The notes under the pieces: model-generated | Told to the model about the DNA's origin: nothing | The model's database searches: none | What the model saw: the letters and a program-made list of their open reading frames with translations, nothing else | Position numbers and translations under genes: made by a program | From: DASZQY01 sp036511595 | GTDB taxonomy: Bacteria; Pseudomonadota; Alphaproteobacteria; Rhizobiales; Kaistiaceae | Direction of reading: 5' to 3' | NCBI GenBank assembly: GCA_036511595.1 | Contig: DATCBY010000068.1 | Coordinates: forward strand, 1-37,850 | Length of the DNA stretch: 37,850 nucleotides | Part shown: positions 1 through 8,594 of the stretch, piece by piece | Numbering within the stretch: the first letter of the stretch is position 1 | How the letters are laid out: every line of letters starts with the position of its first letter

Positions 1-792
1 CTCGGGGTACCCTGCCTCGGCAGCACTCTGACGGATTGCTAATCCGTATTTCACCCACGTCTGGCCGTCGTTGGTTTTGATGCTGCCCAATGCGTCGCGC
101 AGATTCGCTTCGTCGAAGTAGAGCTTGCCGCGCGACTGCGACTTCTTCGGTTTTTTCCTCTCGTTTGTGTCAAAGGCGTTGACGATTGACGGGCTATTGA
201 TCGTCAGCGACGGCATTCGATCTTCGCTCACCGGAGAGAATGCACCGTCGAGAGCACAGCTGCGACCCGCGAAAGGCAGGCAGATGGGATTGCCGACACC
301 ATTGGTGCGGACCTTGGCCTGTTTGGGGAAAACCTCGATCTGACCGCCGGCGACGCCCTTGCCTGCGCCTTCGGTGAAGCCGAGGGGCTTGATGACTTCC
401 TCGGTCAGGAATGCTCTCAGCGTGGCGGCCGAGACCGGTGCGGCGAACAAAAGCCATAAGTGAATGCCGTTGCCGCCGCGCGAGCGAACCGCGAACGGGT
501 GAAGTTCAAGTGATTGTAGTCGGGCGGTGAGCAGACCCGCTACCTCGGAAACCTTCTCCCAGCCCGCTTGACCTTCGTGGTCGTCAAGGTCGAGGTTCGC
601 CACTTGGGTAGTGTCAGCACCGGGCTCCATCGGGTAAACCCCGATGACCGCTTCCCCGCAGTCGTGCGCGCGAAGAACCGAGTCGGTGAGCTTGTCGGGG
701 ATCCGGTTGAACGCGTCGCCCTTCTGCTGCGCATAGTTGGCGGCTGACATGCGCCCGGAGATTTCTTTTAGGGTGTCGAGACGCTGGGTCAT
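1..792 (-). CDS. Archaeo-eukaryotic-type primase with start of a PriCT-2-like domain, partial
   Basis: I read an uninterrupted frame of 264 codons from ATG at 792 leftward off the window edge, so the C-terminus is missing. It has the archaeo-eukaryotic primase (AEP) signature: an acidic pair in NLDLDDHE (D68, D70), the SRGGNGIHLW motif with H111, then IEVFPKQ (153-158) and GVGNPICLPF (165-174). This order resembles TOTE-type AEP primases. From about residue 232 (KLYFDEANLRDAL, then TWVKYGLAIR) it looks like a PriCT-2 domain, which often links such primases to a helicase; a helicase would lie outside the window. Its probable role is priming replication of the integrative element. The ATG overlaps the stop of the upstream small ORF (ATGA at 789-792), suggesting translational coupling. 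The primase fold is well supported; family and PriCT-2 assignments are from memory of motifs. Confidence 0.85.
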   Translation of the reverse strand, partial: MTQRLDTLKEISGRMSAANYAQQKGDAFNRIPDKLTDSVLRAHDCGEAVIGVYPMEPGADTTQVANLDLDDHEGQAGWEKVSEVAGLLTARLQSLELHPFAVRSRGGNGIHLWLLFAAPVSAATLRAFLTEEVIKPLGFTEGAGKGVAGGQIEVFPKQAKVRTNGVGNPICLPFAGRSCALDGAFSPVSEDRMPSLTINSPSIVNAFDTNERKKPKKSQSRGKLYFDEANLRDALGSIKTNDGQTWVKYGLAIRQSAAEAGYPE

Positions 793-1181
793 GACCCGCG
801 CCCCGGCGGCATTTTCAAAGGTGGCAGCGCGAGGCGCGCGACTACGAATACAAATTCGTCCGACGTTGGAAAACCGCTCGGGCAGACGAGCGATGAATCC
901 GTCTGGGAGGGAGTCGGCTTCGAGTCGTCCGCGACATAGACGGGATTCAGGGACGCGCTGCTAGTGCCTCGACGGTCGTTGCGGTTACCGACCAACGGGC
1001 AAAGGTCGTGTTCGGTGTCGCAAGCCTGCTCTGTGTCGCCGCGGCGCGCACCGTCGTGGAGGCTGAGGCGCGGCTGGCGATCACATCCGCCGAGCGTCCT
1101 GCCGAAAAAGGCGGCATCCGCAATCACCGCAAACACTCCTCGAGGGCGGCAGAGAGGCTGACCATTGGGCGACTTCTTCAT
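789..1181 (-). CDS. Hypothetical 130-aa protein between HTH gene and primase
   Basis: A 130-residue frame whose ATG (1181) overlaps the stop of the HTH gene as ATGA and whose TGA (789) overlaps the primase ATG as ATGA. I recognise no family. The composition is odd (rich in R, S, P and D in the middle, hydrophobic FVFVVARLALPPL near the end), and parts of the other minus frames are also open here. The perfect four-base overlaps at both ends are the main reason to believe it is translated, perhaps mainly to couple the neighbours. It could equally be a chance frame, with the primase translated independently. Confidence 0.4.
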   Translation of the reverse strand: MKKSPNGQPLCRPRGVFAVIADAAFFGRTLGGCDRQPRLSLHDGARRGDTEQACDTEHDLCPLVGNRNDRRGTSSASLNPVYVADDSKPTPSQTDSSLVCPSGFPTSDEFVFVVARLALPPLKMPPGRGS

Positions 1182-1471
1182 CGACCATGGGGGGCATCGG
1201 CAACGTCCTCGTTCCGCGAGGCTGCATCCGTTTCGGGACCGTCGTCAGTACGATGTTTCGAGCGGGTCTTGGTGACGGCACGGAGATACTCGTCGGCAGT
1301 GATCGCCCTGCCGATGAGTTTTTCGACATCCGTGGTCAAGACGCGCCAGCGCCCCGGGAGCGGCACGCGCGGCAACGTCGTGCGGATGACACGATAGGAC
1401 GTAGCAGGGCTCAGGCCGAGGAGTTCACCCGTGACGTGGACGGGGAGGAGCGGGGGAATGGCGAGGTACAT
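1178..1471 (-). CDS. Small helix-turn-helix (AlpA/excisionase-like) protein
   Basis: A 97-residue protein. Residues 8-60 (LLPVHVTGELLGLSPATSYR, then a WRVLTTDVEKLIGR segment) look like the winged helix-turn-helix of AlpA/MerR-type excisionase or regulator proteins; the rest is a charged, probably disordered tail. ATG at 1471 is preceded by AAAGGA about eight bases upstream. It is the first gene of the leftward operon HTH, 130-aa ORF, primase, and diverges from the RHH-integrase arm. Likely roles are directing excision by the nearby tyrosine recombinase or switching on the primase operon. The fold is inferred from pattern; the exact function is not visible. Confidence 0.65.
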   Translation of the reverse strand: MYLAIPPLLPVHVTGELLGLSPATSYRVIRTTLPRVPLPGRWRVLTTDVEKLIGRAITADEYLRAVTKTRSKHRTDDGPETDAASRNEDVADAPHGR

Positions 1472-1674
1472 AGGACGTTTCCTTTCATTCCGTGGGTTAC
1501 CAATCGTCTCGTTGATGAATTAGATTTGATATCAGTATTCCAATATGATGCACCGTAATACAATAACCAAGTAGCCATGTTAGATGACTTGCGATGACTA
1601 GATTTAATATTGTAGTTGATATATCAATATCGCATCCTATATGATATGGCATGAGAAGCTGATTGGAGTGACAA
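1472..1674. promoter_or_regulatory. AT-rich divergent control region of the integrative element
   Basis: Two hundred bases between the leftward HTH gene and the rightward RHH gene, strikingly AT-rich against the GC-rich surroundings. It contains the motif TTGATAT several times: a palindrome TGATATCA at 1527-1534, TTGATATATCAA at 1616-1627, and related ATATGAT strings near 1542 and 1641. Position and symmetry suggest operators for the RHH and/or HTH protein, or arm sites for the integrase. I found no convincing leftward promoter in it. Confidence 0.6.
1616..1645 (+). promoter_or_regulatory. Probable sigma-70 promoter with overlapping palindromic operator
   Basis: A -35 TTGATA (1616-1621) and -10 TATGAT (1640-1645) separated by 18 bases; each matches the sigma-70 consensus at five of six positions. 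The perfect palindrome TTGATATATCAA (1616-1627) covers the -35, as expected if a small dimeric repressor such as the RHH protein encoded just downstream controls its own promoter. The RBS GGAGTG (1665-1670) and ATG at 1675 follow at normal distances. Confidence 0.55.
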
Positions 1675-2361
1675 ATGGCGGAGACTGCGGACAATAAGAT
1701 ATTGATCCAATTGAGGGTTTCGCCTGAAGAGCGAGATGAGTTGAAAGACGCCGGTCGAATGGCCGGCCGCTCACTTCCCAACGAAATCCTTCATCGCCTA
1801 GGTGAATACCGGCGCGGTTCACCGGGCGGGATTGATAGAGCCATCGGTGACCTGGCGGCTATCATCGCCCGAAGGGCAGACGCCACCCTGTCCGATCTTT
1901 TTGGCAACCCCGCGGGCACGTTGATTAGTGATGAGGCCAGAAAGCCCGCGGGGGTCTTGCTTAATGTTTCTGTCGATTTTGCCGACCTGGGGGACATGTC
2001 TGATGTCAGCGATATTCGTCGCGATTTTGCGGGCCCCGCGGGCTTCTTGGATGAGGTCGGTCGGTATCGTCGCGATTTTGCCAACCACAAGATGGCGGCG
2101 CGACGTTCTGAAATCTTGGCCCTGACCCGCGATGCGATGGTCAAGGTCCTCGCCGATCTTGGGGCAGCCAGCTCGGTGCCAACAAGTGCGGTGCCCGACG
2201 AAGCGGAAGTAGCCGAGCCTGAGATGGTAGCCGGCATAACGTTTGATCTAGCGAAAAAGATCAGGGCACCGCGGGAGAACGATGACACACCGGAGGGCCG
2301 TCTTCTTGCTCGGGTCGGGAAGGCACTCGGAGTTCAACAGAAGGAAGCGTCACATGAGTAG
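1675..2361 (+). CDS. Arc-type ribbon-helix-helix regulator, 228 aa
   Basis: The N-terminus (about residues 6-45) reads as an Arc/MetJ ribbon-helix-helix domain: a beta strand KILIQLRVSPEERDELK, then a helix with GRSLPNEILHRL. The remaining 180 residues are not recognised; they contain repeated Asp/Arg-rich strings such as DLGDMSDVSDIRRDFAG and RYRRDFANH. ATG at 1675 is preceded by GGAGTG. The 3' end overlaps the integrase ATG by eight bases (ATGAGTAG, 2354-2361), so the two are probably co-translated. The likely role is repressor of its own promoter and of the integrase, via the palindromes upstream. Function is inference; the RHH fold is well supported. Confidence 0.75.
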   Translation: MAETADNKILIQLRVSPEERDELKDAGRMAGRSLPNEILHRLGEYRRGSPGGIDRAIGDLAAIIARRADATLSDLFGNPAGTLISDEARKPAGVLLNVSVDFADLGDMSDVSDIRRDFAGPAGFLDEVGRYRRDFANHKMAARRSEILALTRDAMVKVLADLGAASSVPTSAVPDEAEVAEPEMVAGITFDLAKKIRAPRENDDTPEGRLLARVGKALGVQQKEASHE

Positions 2362-3603
2362 GCAGCGCAGGTCACGCGGAGCAGGATTTGTCCGCGAACG
2401 CGGCGAAGGCTGTCGTCAGCTTGTCGTCAAGATCGAAGGCCATCAGTACGTGAGGAGCGTGCGCACGCGGACGCTTCGCGAAGCCGAGAAGATGCTTCCC
2501 GGATTCATCGTTGAAATTCAGAATGGCGAGGTTACCACCGCCAAGGTCGCAGTGGCTAAGGCGAAGGAAGCACCTATCTTCTCGGTCGCGGCAGCGGAAT
2601 TCATCGAACGCGAATGGTCGAAGGACAAGAGGAACAACACGCGGCAAGCCTACGCCAAGTCACTCAACCGCGTCGCCAAGGCGCTTGGCAACGAGAAGGT
2701 CAGCAAGATCGACAAGAACGCCATCCGCGATGTCATGCTGACGATCAACAGCGAGGGTACAATCGGAACGACCAAGCTCATTCACGCAATTGTGGGCTTG
2801 TTCTTTCGGTACCTCGTGGACCGCGGGACAATCCCTGCGAGCCCGGTTCCGACCTTCAAGAACCTGAAGATCAAGGCACCGCCAGGCAAGGAAACAAAAC
2901 GCCGCGAGGCTCTGACTGCCGATCAGGTGATGGCTTTGATCGACGCCTCCGGTGAGGATGCTCCCCTTCGCCTCTGGATTGAGACGATGGTCGCGACTGG
3001 AATGCGTCCCGGCGAGGCATTGGCGCTGACCTGGACTTCAATCGATGTTGAACGCCGCGTCGTTCACGTCACCCGTTCGGTAAAGGAAAGTGAAGTCAGG
3101 GGGCGGGGAAACTCGGCACGACAAAAACAAAGTCGAGTGTCCGCGACATTCCCCTCGGCGCCGTCATCGCTGCTTCGCTTGAACGCGCGTACCTTGAGCG
3201 CGAAGCGATCTATCGCGGCTTCGGCATGACGATAGAAACCGACGATTGCATCTTCGCGGCGGACTTGATCGACGCCCGCAAGTTCCCGAAGTCACTGGCG
3301 GCGATGCAATCGCGGTTCAAGATCGCCCGTGACCGGGCAGGGCTTCCGGGCGTGACCGCGCACTATCTGCGCCACACAGCGTTGACCGCGGCGATTGCCG
3401 GCACCGCAACGACGCCGGGGATCAGCATGGCGGACGCGGCCCGGATCGCCGGCCACTCCAATGCGACACAGATCGCACAAGTGTACGGCCACGCTGTGCA
3501 AGCCAATTTGACAAGGGGCATTGCCTTGGCCGATGCGATGCTCACCCCTCGCCCGGTGCCCGACAACGTGCTCCTCTTGGCGGTACGGAAAGACGCCTCA
3601 TAG
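2354..3603 (+). pseudogene. Tyrosine integrase 1, split by a one-base frameshift
   Basis: A phage-type tyrosine recombinase starting at ATG 2354 (AAGGA nine bases upstream). The N-terminal part carries arm-binding and SAM-like core-binding regions, then the catalytic start TGMRPGEALALTW with the first Arg. After the codons for VTRSVKESEVRG the frame is lost in a G-rich run at about 3098-3111 and resumes one base over with KLGTTKTKSSVRDIPLG, ending at 3603. The second frame carries HYLRHT (HxxR) and the GHSNATQIAQVYGHA box with the likely nucleophile Tyr. Inserting one G-run base restores a protein of about 416 aa that aligns throughout with the paralogue at 3842-4755. It could be a real mutation, a sequencing indel or, less likely, a recoding site. 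All catalytic residues are present across the two frames. Confidence 0.85.
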
Positions 3604-3621
3604 GTGTCAGATAGGTGTCAG
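3600..3621 (+). repeat. Paired GGTGTCAG boxes at the integrase 1 3' end
   Basis: Two tandem copies of the 11-mer ATAGGTGTCAG (3600-3610 and 3611-3621) start inside the integrase stop codon. The same kind of pair, GGTGACAG twice when read leftward, lies just past the 3' end of integrase 2 (3813-3832), and a third, weaker pair at 4893-4912. Similar position and sequence next to each integrase suggest integrase arm-type binding sites, 94 bases from the 3716 core repeat. Confidence 0.55.
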
Positions 3622-3715
3622 CAGAACCGAACCGGAACAGGTTCTGGACAAGAAACCTAAGAGCCGCCGGCCTTTGCGGCCGATAGAACACAGCGACAAC
3701 AGCCGATCTCAGGTT

Positions 3716-3735
3716 AGATAACCTTGCCAGGGTTC
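3716..3735 (+). repeat. Putative attachment core, inner copy
   Basis: agataaccttgccagggttc matches the 3' end of the FAD-oxidase gene at 5030-5049 at 19 of 20 positions, in direct orientation. Read on the minus strand, this copy encodes NPGKVI and a stop, as the genuine gene end does (NPGKVIL, stop). It sits between the two integrase genes with boxes on either side, as expected for the junction between two elements inserted in tandem at one att site. Confidence 0.7.
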
Positions 3736-3812
3736 CCATCGGCACCGGGAGCTTGGCTCAACCAAAGTGCCGGAATTCCTCAGTTTCTAGCTGGCGTACT
3801 TGATCGGTTCCT

Positions 3813-3832
3813 CTGTCACCCGATCTGTCACC
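3813..3832 (-). repeat. Paired CTGTCACC boxes at the integrase 2 3' end
   Basis: CTGTCACC at 3813-3820 and 3825-3832 separated by CGAT. Sixteen bases (3817-3832) recur exactly at 4897-4912. Read leftward, these are GGTGACAG repeats immediately downstream of integrase 2, mirroring the GGTGTCAG pair downstream of integrase 1. Likely integrase arm sites; their role is inferred from position. Confidence 0.55.
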
Positions 3833-3841
3833 GCCAGAGTT

Positions 3842-4755
3842 CTATTTACGAACTGGCAAGCGTCTCACGTTGTCAGGTGCCACCGGCGCTGGTCCGATCA
3901 TGGCATCCGCCAAACCAATGCCCCTGACGAGGTTGGCGTTCACAGCATGGCCGTAGGTGCGAACGATCTGCATTGCGTTCTTGTGTCCCGCTATCCTTGC
4001 CGCGTCGGCGGGACTGATGCCCGGTTCCGTGGCGGTGCCGGCAATGGCCGCGGTGAGCGCAGTGTGGCGAAGGTAGTGGGGCGACGCCTGGGGCAGGCCG
4101 GCACTGTCCCGGACGCCGCGGAAACGCCACTGCATCGCTGCGAGTGACTTCGGTGCCTTCCGGGCATCGATCAAGTCCGCCGGCCAGATACAGTCATCCG
4201 GCTCGACGACAAGGCCAAGCGATTGATAGGTGGCCTGGCGATCGAGGTAGGCACGCTCCAGCGACGCTGCCAGGGTTGGCCCAAGAGGCACATCGCGTAC
4301 GCTAGATGCTGTCTTGGTGGGCCCGAGCTTTCCTTGCCCACGAACATTGGTCTCCTTGACCGAATGCGTGACGTGGATAACGCCACGGGCGAAGTTTATC
4401 GACGCCCATGTAAGAGCGGACGCCTCACCCGGTCGCAAGCCACTGGCCACCATCGTCACCACCCACAAGCGAAGCTCGGGATCGTGGTAGGCATCGACTA
4501 GCCTGGTCACTTCGTCCGCAGTGAGGGCTTGCCGGCGTTTCGTCTCTTTGCCTGCGCGGGGCATGTTGAGCTTCTTGAAAGTTTGTACTGGCGAGGTTTC
4601 GATAGTTTCCCGGTCCACCAAATCCGGAACAACAAACCGAGGACGACGTGGATCAGCTTGACCGTCCCGACAGTGCATTCCGCGTCCACGGACAGAAGGC
4701 AGTCTTTGAGGTGGTGACGGTCGATCTCCGACACGCGCATGTCGCCCAACACCAA
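3842..4755 (-). pseudogene. Tyrosine integrase 2, 5'-truncated and frameshifted remnant
   Basis: A paralogue of integrase 1 in convergent orientation. The long frame (minus strand, 4678 to 3842) has TSPVQTFKKLN, the Arg box SGLRPGEASALTW, HYLRHT and GHKNAMQIVRTYGHA, so the whole catalytic domain is there. The preceding part (VLGDMRVSEIDRHHLKDCLL and VKLIHVVLGLLFR) is in another frame; adding one base near 4623 joins them through LLFRYLVDRE. About the first 115 residues have no counterpart: similarity to integrase 1 begins at VLGD near 4752. It is therefore a dead gene with a deletion of the N-terminal arm-binding region and one indel. Shared strings such as DLIDARK, PKSLAAMQ and TALTAAIAGTAT show close kinship with integrase 1. 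Confidence 0.85.
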
Positions 4756-5024
4756 GCCGGGAGACTCAAAGCCCTGCGGGTTTCGCGATCCGCTTACTAG
4801 GGGACCACTCGCACTGGTCGATGTTGTCTGTCTTTAGACATTTCTGCCGCGGCGAAAATGAGACTCCGAGGGTGATTCGGAAACTCAATAGGTTGCCACC
4901 CGATCTGTCACCTCTGGGGCTGACTTGGCCTGAGAAAACTGGCGACTTTCGCCCTCGCCGAAGCTGATGAAGTCGTGGGACCGGGCCATTCTGAAAGAGT
5001 GTGAGCGGCCGAAAGAACGGTCGC

Positions 5025-5029
<5 letters not shown>
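4756..5029. other. Non-coding right flank of the inserted DNA
   Basis: I find no gene between the truncated 5' end of integrase 2 and the FAD-oxidase stop. It contains the third copy of the paired boxes (TTGCCACC at 4893-4900, CGAT, CTGTCACC at 4905-4912), 117 bases before the 5030 core. The missing integrase 2 N-terminus should have been here, so a deletion joint probably lies near 4750-4800. Confidence 0.5.
4893..4912 (-). repeat. Third paired-box site near the right junction
   Basis: TTGCCACC, CGAT, CTGTCACC; the last 16 bases equal 3817-3832. One box is intact and one degenerate. Same spacing as the pair beside integrase 2. A likely right-arm integrase site of the second element. Confidence 0.5.
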
Positions 5030-6446
<1,417 letters not shown>

Positions 6447-6514
6447 GTGCGCCGGAATGTAGGTCACCGGGCGGCAGGCGTCGAGACGCCGGGGGCGCCG
6501 CCCGGTGCCCGTCG

Positions 6515-6544
6515 CGGAAGCGGCGGTGGCAGCCGCCGCTTCCG
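6515..6544. terminator. Perfect 12-bp hairpin between two leftward genes
   Basis: CGGAAGCGGCGG (6515-6526), loop TGGCAG, then the exact complement (6533-6544). It lies just past the 3' end of the leftward small secreted-protein gene. There is no T-run on the leftward side, so it may stabilise the transcript end or act as a weak terminator. Confidence 0.45.
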
Positions 6545-6564
6545 TTGGAAAAGCGAAAGGACCG

Positions 6565-6969
6565 CTATTCCTTGACCACCTGCCAGACGCCGCCGACGCC
6601 GTCGCCGGTCACGTCGCCGGCCTTGGTATCCTTGATGAAGGTGTAGAGCGGCCAGCCGTTGTAGGCCCACATCTTGGCCGGCTTGCCGTCCTTGTCGGTC
6701 ACGCCGACGACCGTCCACTCGCCTTCCGCCTTGGCGTCGGCGGGTGCCAGCAGCGGCGGCCAAGCGCCGATGCACTTGCCCGAGCACGACGACATCGCGG
6801 CGCCCTTGCCGTCGTTGTCGAAGGTGTAGAGCGTCATGCCCTTGCTATCGACGAGGATCTTGCCGAGCGAGGAGTCGGCTTTCATCGCGGGTTCGGCGGC
6901 GAAAGCGGCGCCCATGGCGGCACCGGTCAGGAAGAGGGCGGCCGTGAGGCCGAGCATCATGCGTTTCAT
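6565..6969 (-). CDS. Secreted COG4315-type repeat protein (Yx(FWY)xxD motif)
   Basis: A 134-residue exported protein. The signal peptide MKRMMLGLTAALFLTGAAMG ends at AFA-AEP. The mature part has two copies of the short repeat that defines the family: GMTLYTFDNDGKG and NGWPLYTFIKD, with SCSGKCIGAWPPLLAP (a likely disulphide pair) between. Relatives are predicted periplasmic or lipoprotein-like proteins of unknown role. ATG 6969 is chosen because the signal peptide starts there; the frame is open further upstream, but that sequence is not protein-like. Monocistronic and divergent from fabI. Confidence 0.8.
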   Translation of the reverse strand: MKRMMLGLTAALFLTGAAMGAAFAAEPAMKADSSLGKILVDSKGMTLYTFDNDGKGAAMSSCSGKCIGAWPPLLAPADAKAEGEWTVVGVTDKDGKPAKMWAYNGWPLYTFIKDTKAGDVTGDGVGGVWQVVKE

Positions 6970-7074
6970 GGGTGGAATGGCTCCCTGTTCGTTGGTGGTC
7001 GCAAGGCCGGCGGGTGCGCCGGCTTCACGCGTCGAAAACACGCCAGATCGCGTTTTATTCTGTCGCCCCTTCGC

Positions 7075-7103
7075 TTGAAGCGGCTTCCCCCCCATGCGAT
7101 AGA
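7075..7103 (+). promoter_or_regulatory. Weak candidate promoter for fabI
   Basis: TTGAAG (7075-7080), a 17-base spacer and GATAGA (7098-7103), 29 bases before the fabI ATG. It matches only four and three of six consensus positions, so this is a tentative call based mainly on position. Confidence 0.25.
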
Positions 7104-7131
7104 GCGCAACCTAGGCTGGAGAAATTATAAA

Positions 7132-7950
7132 ATGGCGGACAGGAGTGGCTTGCTGGCGGGAAAGCGCGGCCTGATCTTCGGCCTGGCCAACAACCATTCG
7201 ATCGCCTGGGGCATCGCCAAGGCGTGCGCCCGCGAGGGCGCGGCGCTGGCGCTCACCTACCAGGGCGACCAGCTCAAGAAGCGCGTCGAGCCGCTGGCCG
7301 CCGAGATCGGCGCCCGCGTCGCCGGCCACTGCGACGTCACCGAGCCCGCAACCATCGACGCCGTCTTCGCCGACGTGGCTGCCGCCTGGGGCCGCCTCGA
7401 CTTCGTCGTCCATGCCATCGGCTTCTCGGACCGTCGCCAGTTGAGCGGCCGTTATGTCGACCTGACGCCAGAAAACTTCGCCATGACGATGGACATCTCC
7501 TGCTATTCGCTGACCGCCATCGCGCAGCGCGCCGAGAAGCTGATGACCGACGGCGGCTCTATTGTTACTCTTACCTACTACGGTGCGGAAAAGGTCATGC
7601 CGCATTACAACGTCATGGGCGTCGCCAAGGCGGCGCTTGAGGCGAGCGTGCGCTACTTGGCGGCCGATCTCGGCAAGCAGAAGATTCGCGTCAACGCCAT
7701 CTCCGCCGGGCCGATCAAGACGCTGGCCGCCTCCGGCATTGATGATTTCCGCTATATCCTTAAGTGGAACGAGTACAACGCCCCGCTTCGCCGCACCGTC
7801 ACCCCTGACGAGGTCGGCGATGCCGCGCTCTACCTGGTTTCCGACCTCGGCCGCGCCGTTACCGGCGAGATCCTGCACGTCGATGCCGGCTACCATGTCG
7901 TCGGCATGAAGGCCGTCGACGCGCCCGATATTTCGACTGCGAAGGAATAG
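7132..7950 (+). CDS. fabI: NADH-dependent enoyl-[acyl-carrier-protein] reductase
   Basis: A 272-aa FabI performing the last reduction of each fatty-acid elongation cycle (trans-2-enoyl-ACP to acyl-ACP). The SDR fold has the FabI nucleotide loop GLANNHSIAWGIA (17-29) and the active-site triad Tyr149, Tyr159 and Lys166 in TYYGAEKVMPHYNVMGVAK. GYHVVGM closes the protein as in the family. ATG 7132 has GGAG at 7118-7121; upstream in-frame sequence to 6505 is antisense to the neighbouring gene and not FabI-like. It is followed after 40 bases by the histidine phosphatase gene, probably in the same transcript. Confidence 0.95.
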   Translation: MADRSGLLAGKRGLIFGLANNHSIAWGIAKACAREGAALALTYQGDQLKKRVEPLAAEIGARVAGHCDVTEPATIDAVFADVAAAWGRLDFVVHAIGFSDRRQLSGRYVDLTPENFAMTMDISCYSLTAIAQRAEKLMTDGGSIVTLTYYGAEKVMPHYNVMGVAKAALEASVRYLAADLGKQKIRVNAISAGPIKTLAASGIDDFRYILKWNEYNAPLRRTVTPDEVGDAALYLVSDLGRAVTGEILHVDAGYHVVGMKAVDAPDISTAKE

Positions 7951-7990
7951 CGCACACTGTTTTGCCGCCATCGCGCTATCTTCCCCGGCG

Positions 7991-8578
7991 ATGGCAACCG
8001 TCCCCACCTTCGTCTTCGTGCGCCACGGCCAGACCGACTGGAATGTCGAGGGCCGCCTGCAGGGCCAGCGCGACGTTCCGCTGAACGACATCGGCCGCGC
8101 CCAGGCGCACCGCAACGGCGAGGTCATCCGCGACCGCATCCCGGAGGCCGCCGGCTTCCATTTCGTCGCCAGTCCGCTGTCGCGTGCCCGCGAGACGATG
8201 GAGATCGTCCGCGCCGTCATGCAGCTCGACCCGAAGGCCTACGACGTCGACTCAAGGCTCCTCGAGATCACTTTCGGTGAGTTGGAAGGCCTGACCTACA
8301 AGGACATGGAATCGCTAGAGCCCGGCTGGTCGAGCATGCGCCACGCCAACAAGTGGGACTACCTGCCTCCCGGCGGCGAGAGCTACCACATGCTGTCGGA
8401 TCGCGTCGTCGCCTGGCTGGCGACGCTGCAGCGCCCGTCGGTGATCGTCGCCCATGGCGGCGTCGGTCGCGTGCTGCGTGCCCACCTGCTCGGCCTCGAC
8501 AAGGAAGAAAGCGTCTCGGCCGATTTCCCGCAGGACCGGGTCTTCATGTGGCAGGACGGCAAGGGCGAGTGGGTATAG
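7991..8578 (+). CDS. Histidine phosphatase (phosphoglycerate-mutase-like) family protein
   Basis: A 195-aa branch-1 histidine phosphatase. The RHG motif RHGQTDWN (11-18) gives the phosphorylated His12; Arg at SPLSRARET (61-69), Glu97 in FGELEG and His155 in VAHGG complete the phosphate pocket. Length and the PPGGES segment fit bacterial GpmB/CobC-like phosphatases; the natural substrate cannot be read from sequence. It lies between fabI and aroC. Confidence 0.88.
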   Translation: MATVPTFVFVRHGQTDWNVEGRLQGQRDVPLNDIGRAQAHRNGEVIRDRIPEAAGFHFVASPLSRARETMEIVRAVMQLDPKAYDVDSRLLEITFGELEGLTYKDMESLEPGWSSMRHANKWDYLPPGGESYHMLSDRVVAWLATLQRPSVIVAHGGVGRVLRAHLLGLDKEESVSADFPQDRVFMWQDGKGEWV

Positions 8579-8594
8579 CGCCAGGCCATGTCGG

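Noticed and set aside
1472..1674. CRISPR-like repeats of TTGATAT
   Set aside because: Units are short, irregularly spaced and palindromic; this fits operators, not a CRISPR array.
3090..3115. Programmed frameshifting in integrase 1
   Set aside because: There is a G-rich run, but no visible downstream structure or precedent in the paralogue; a simple indel is the more economical reading.
6505..7131. Upstream extension of the fabI frame
   Set aside because: Overlaps the secreted-protein gene on the other strand; FabI homology begins at ATG 7132, which has an RBS.
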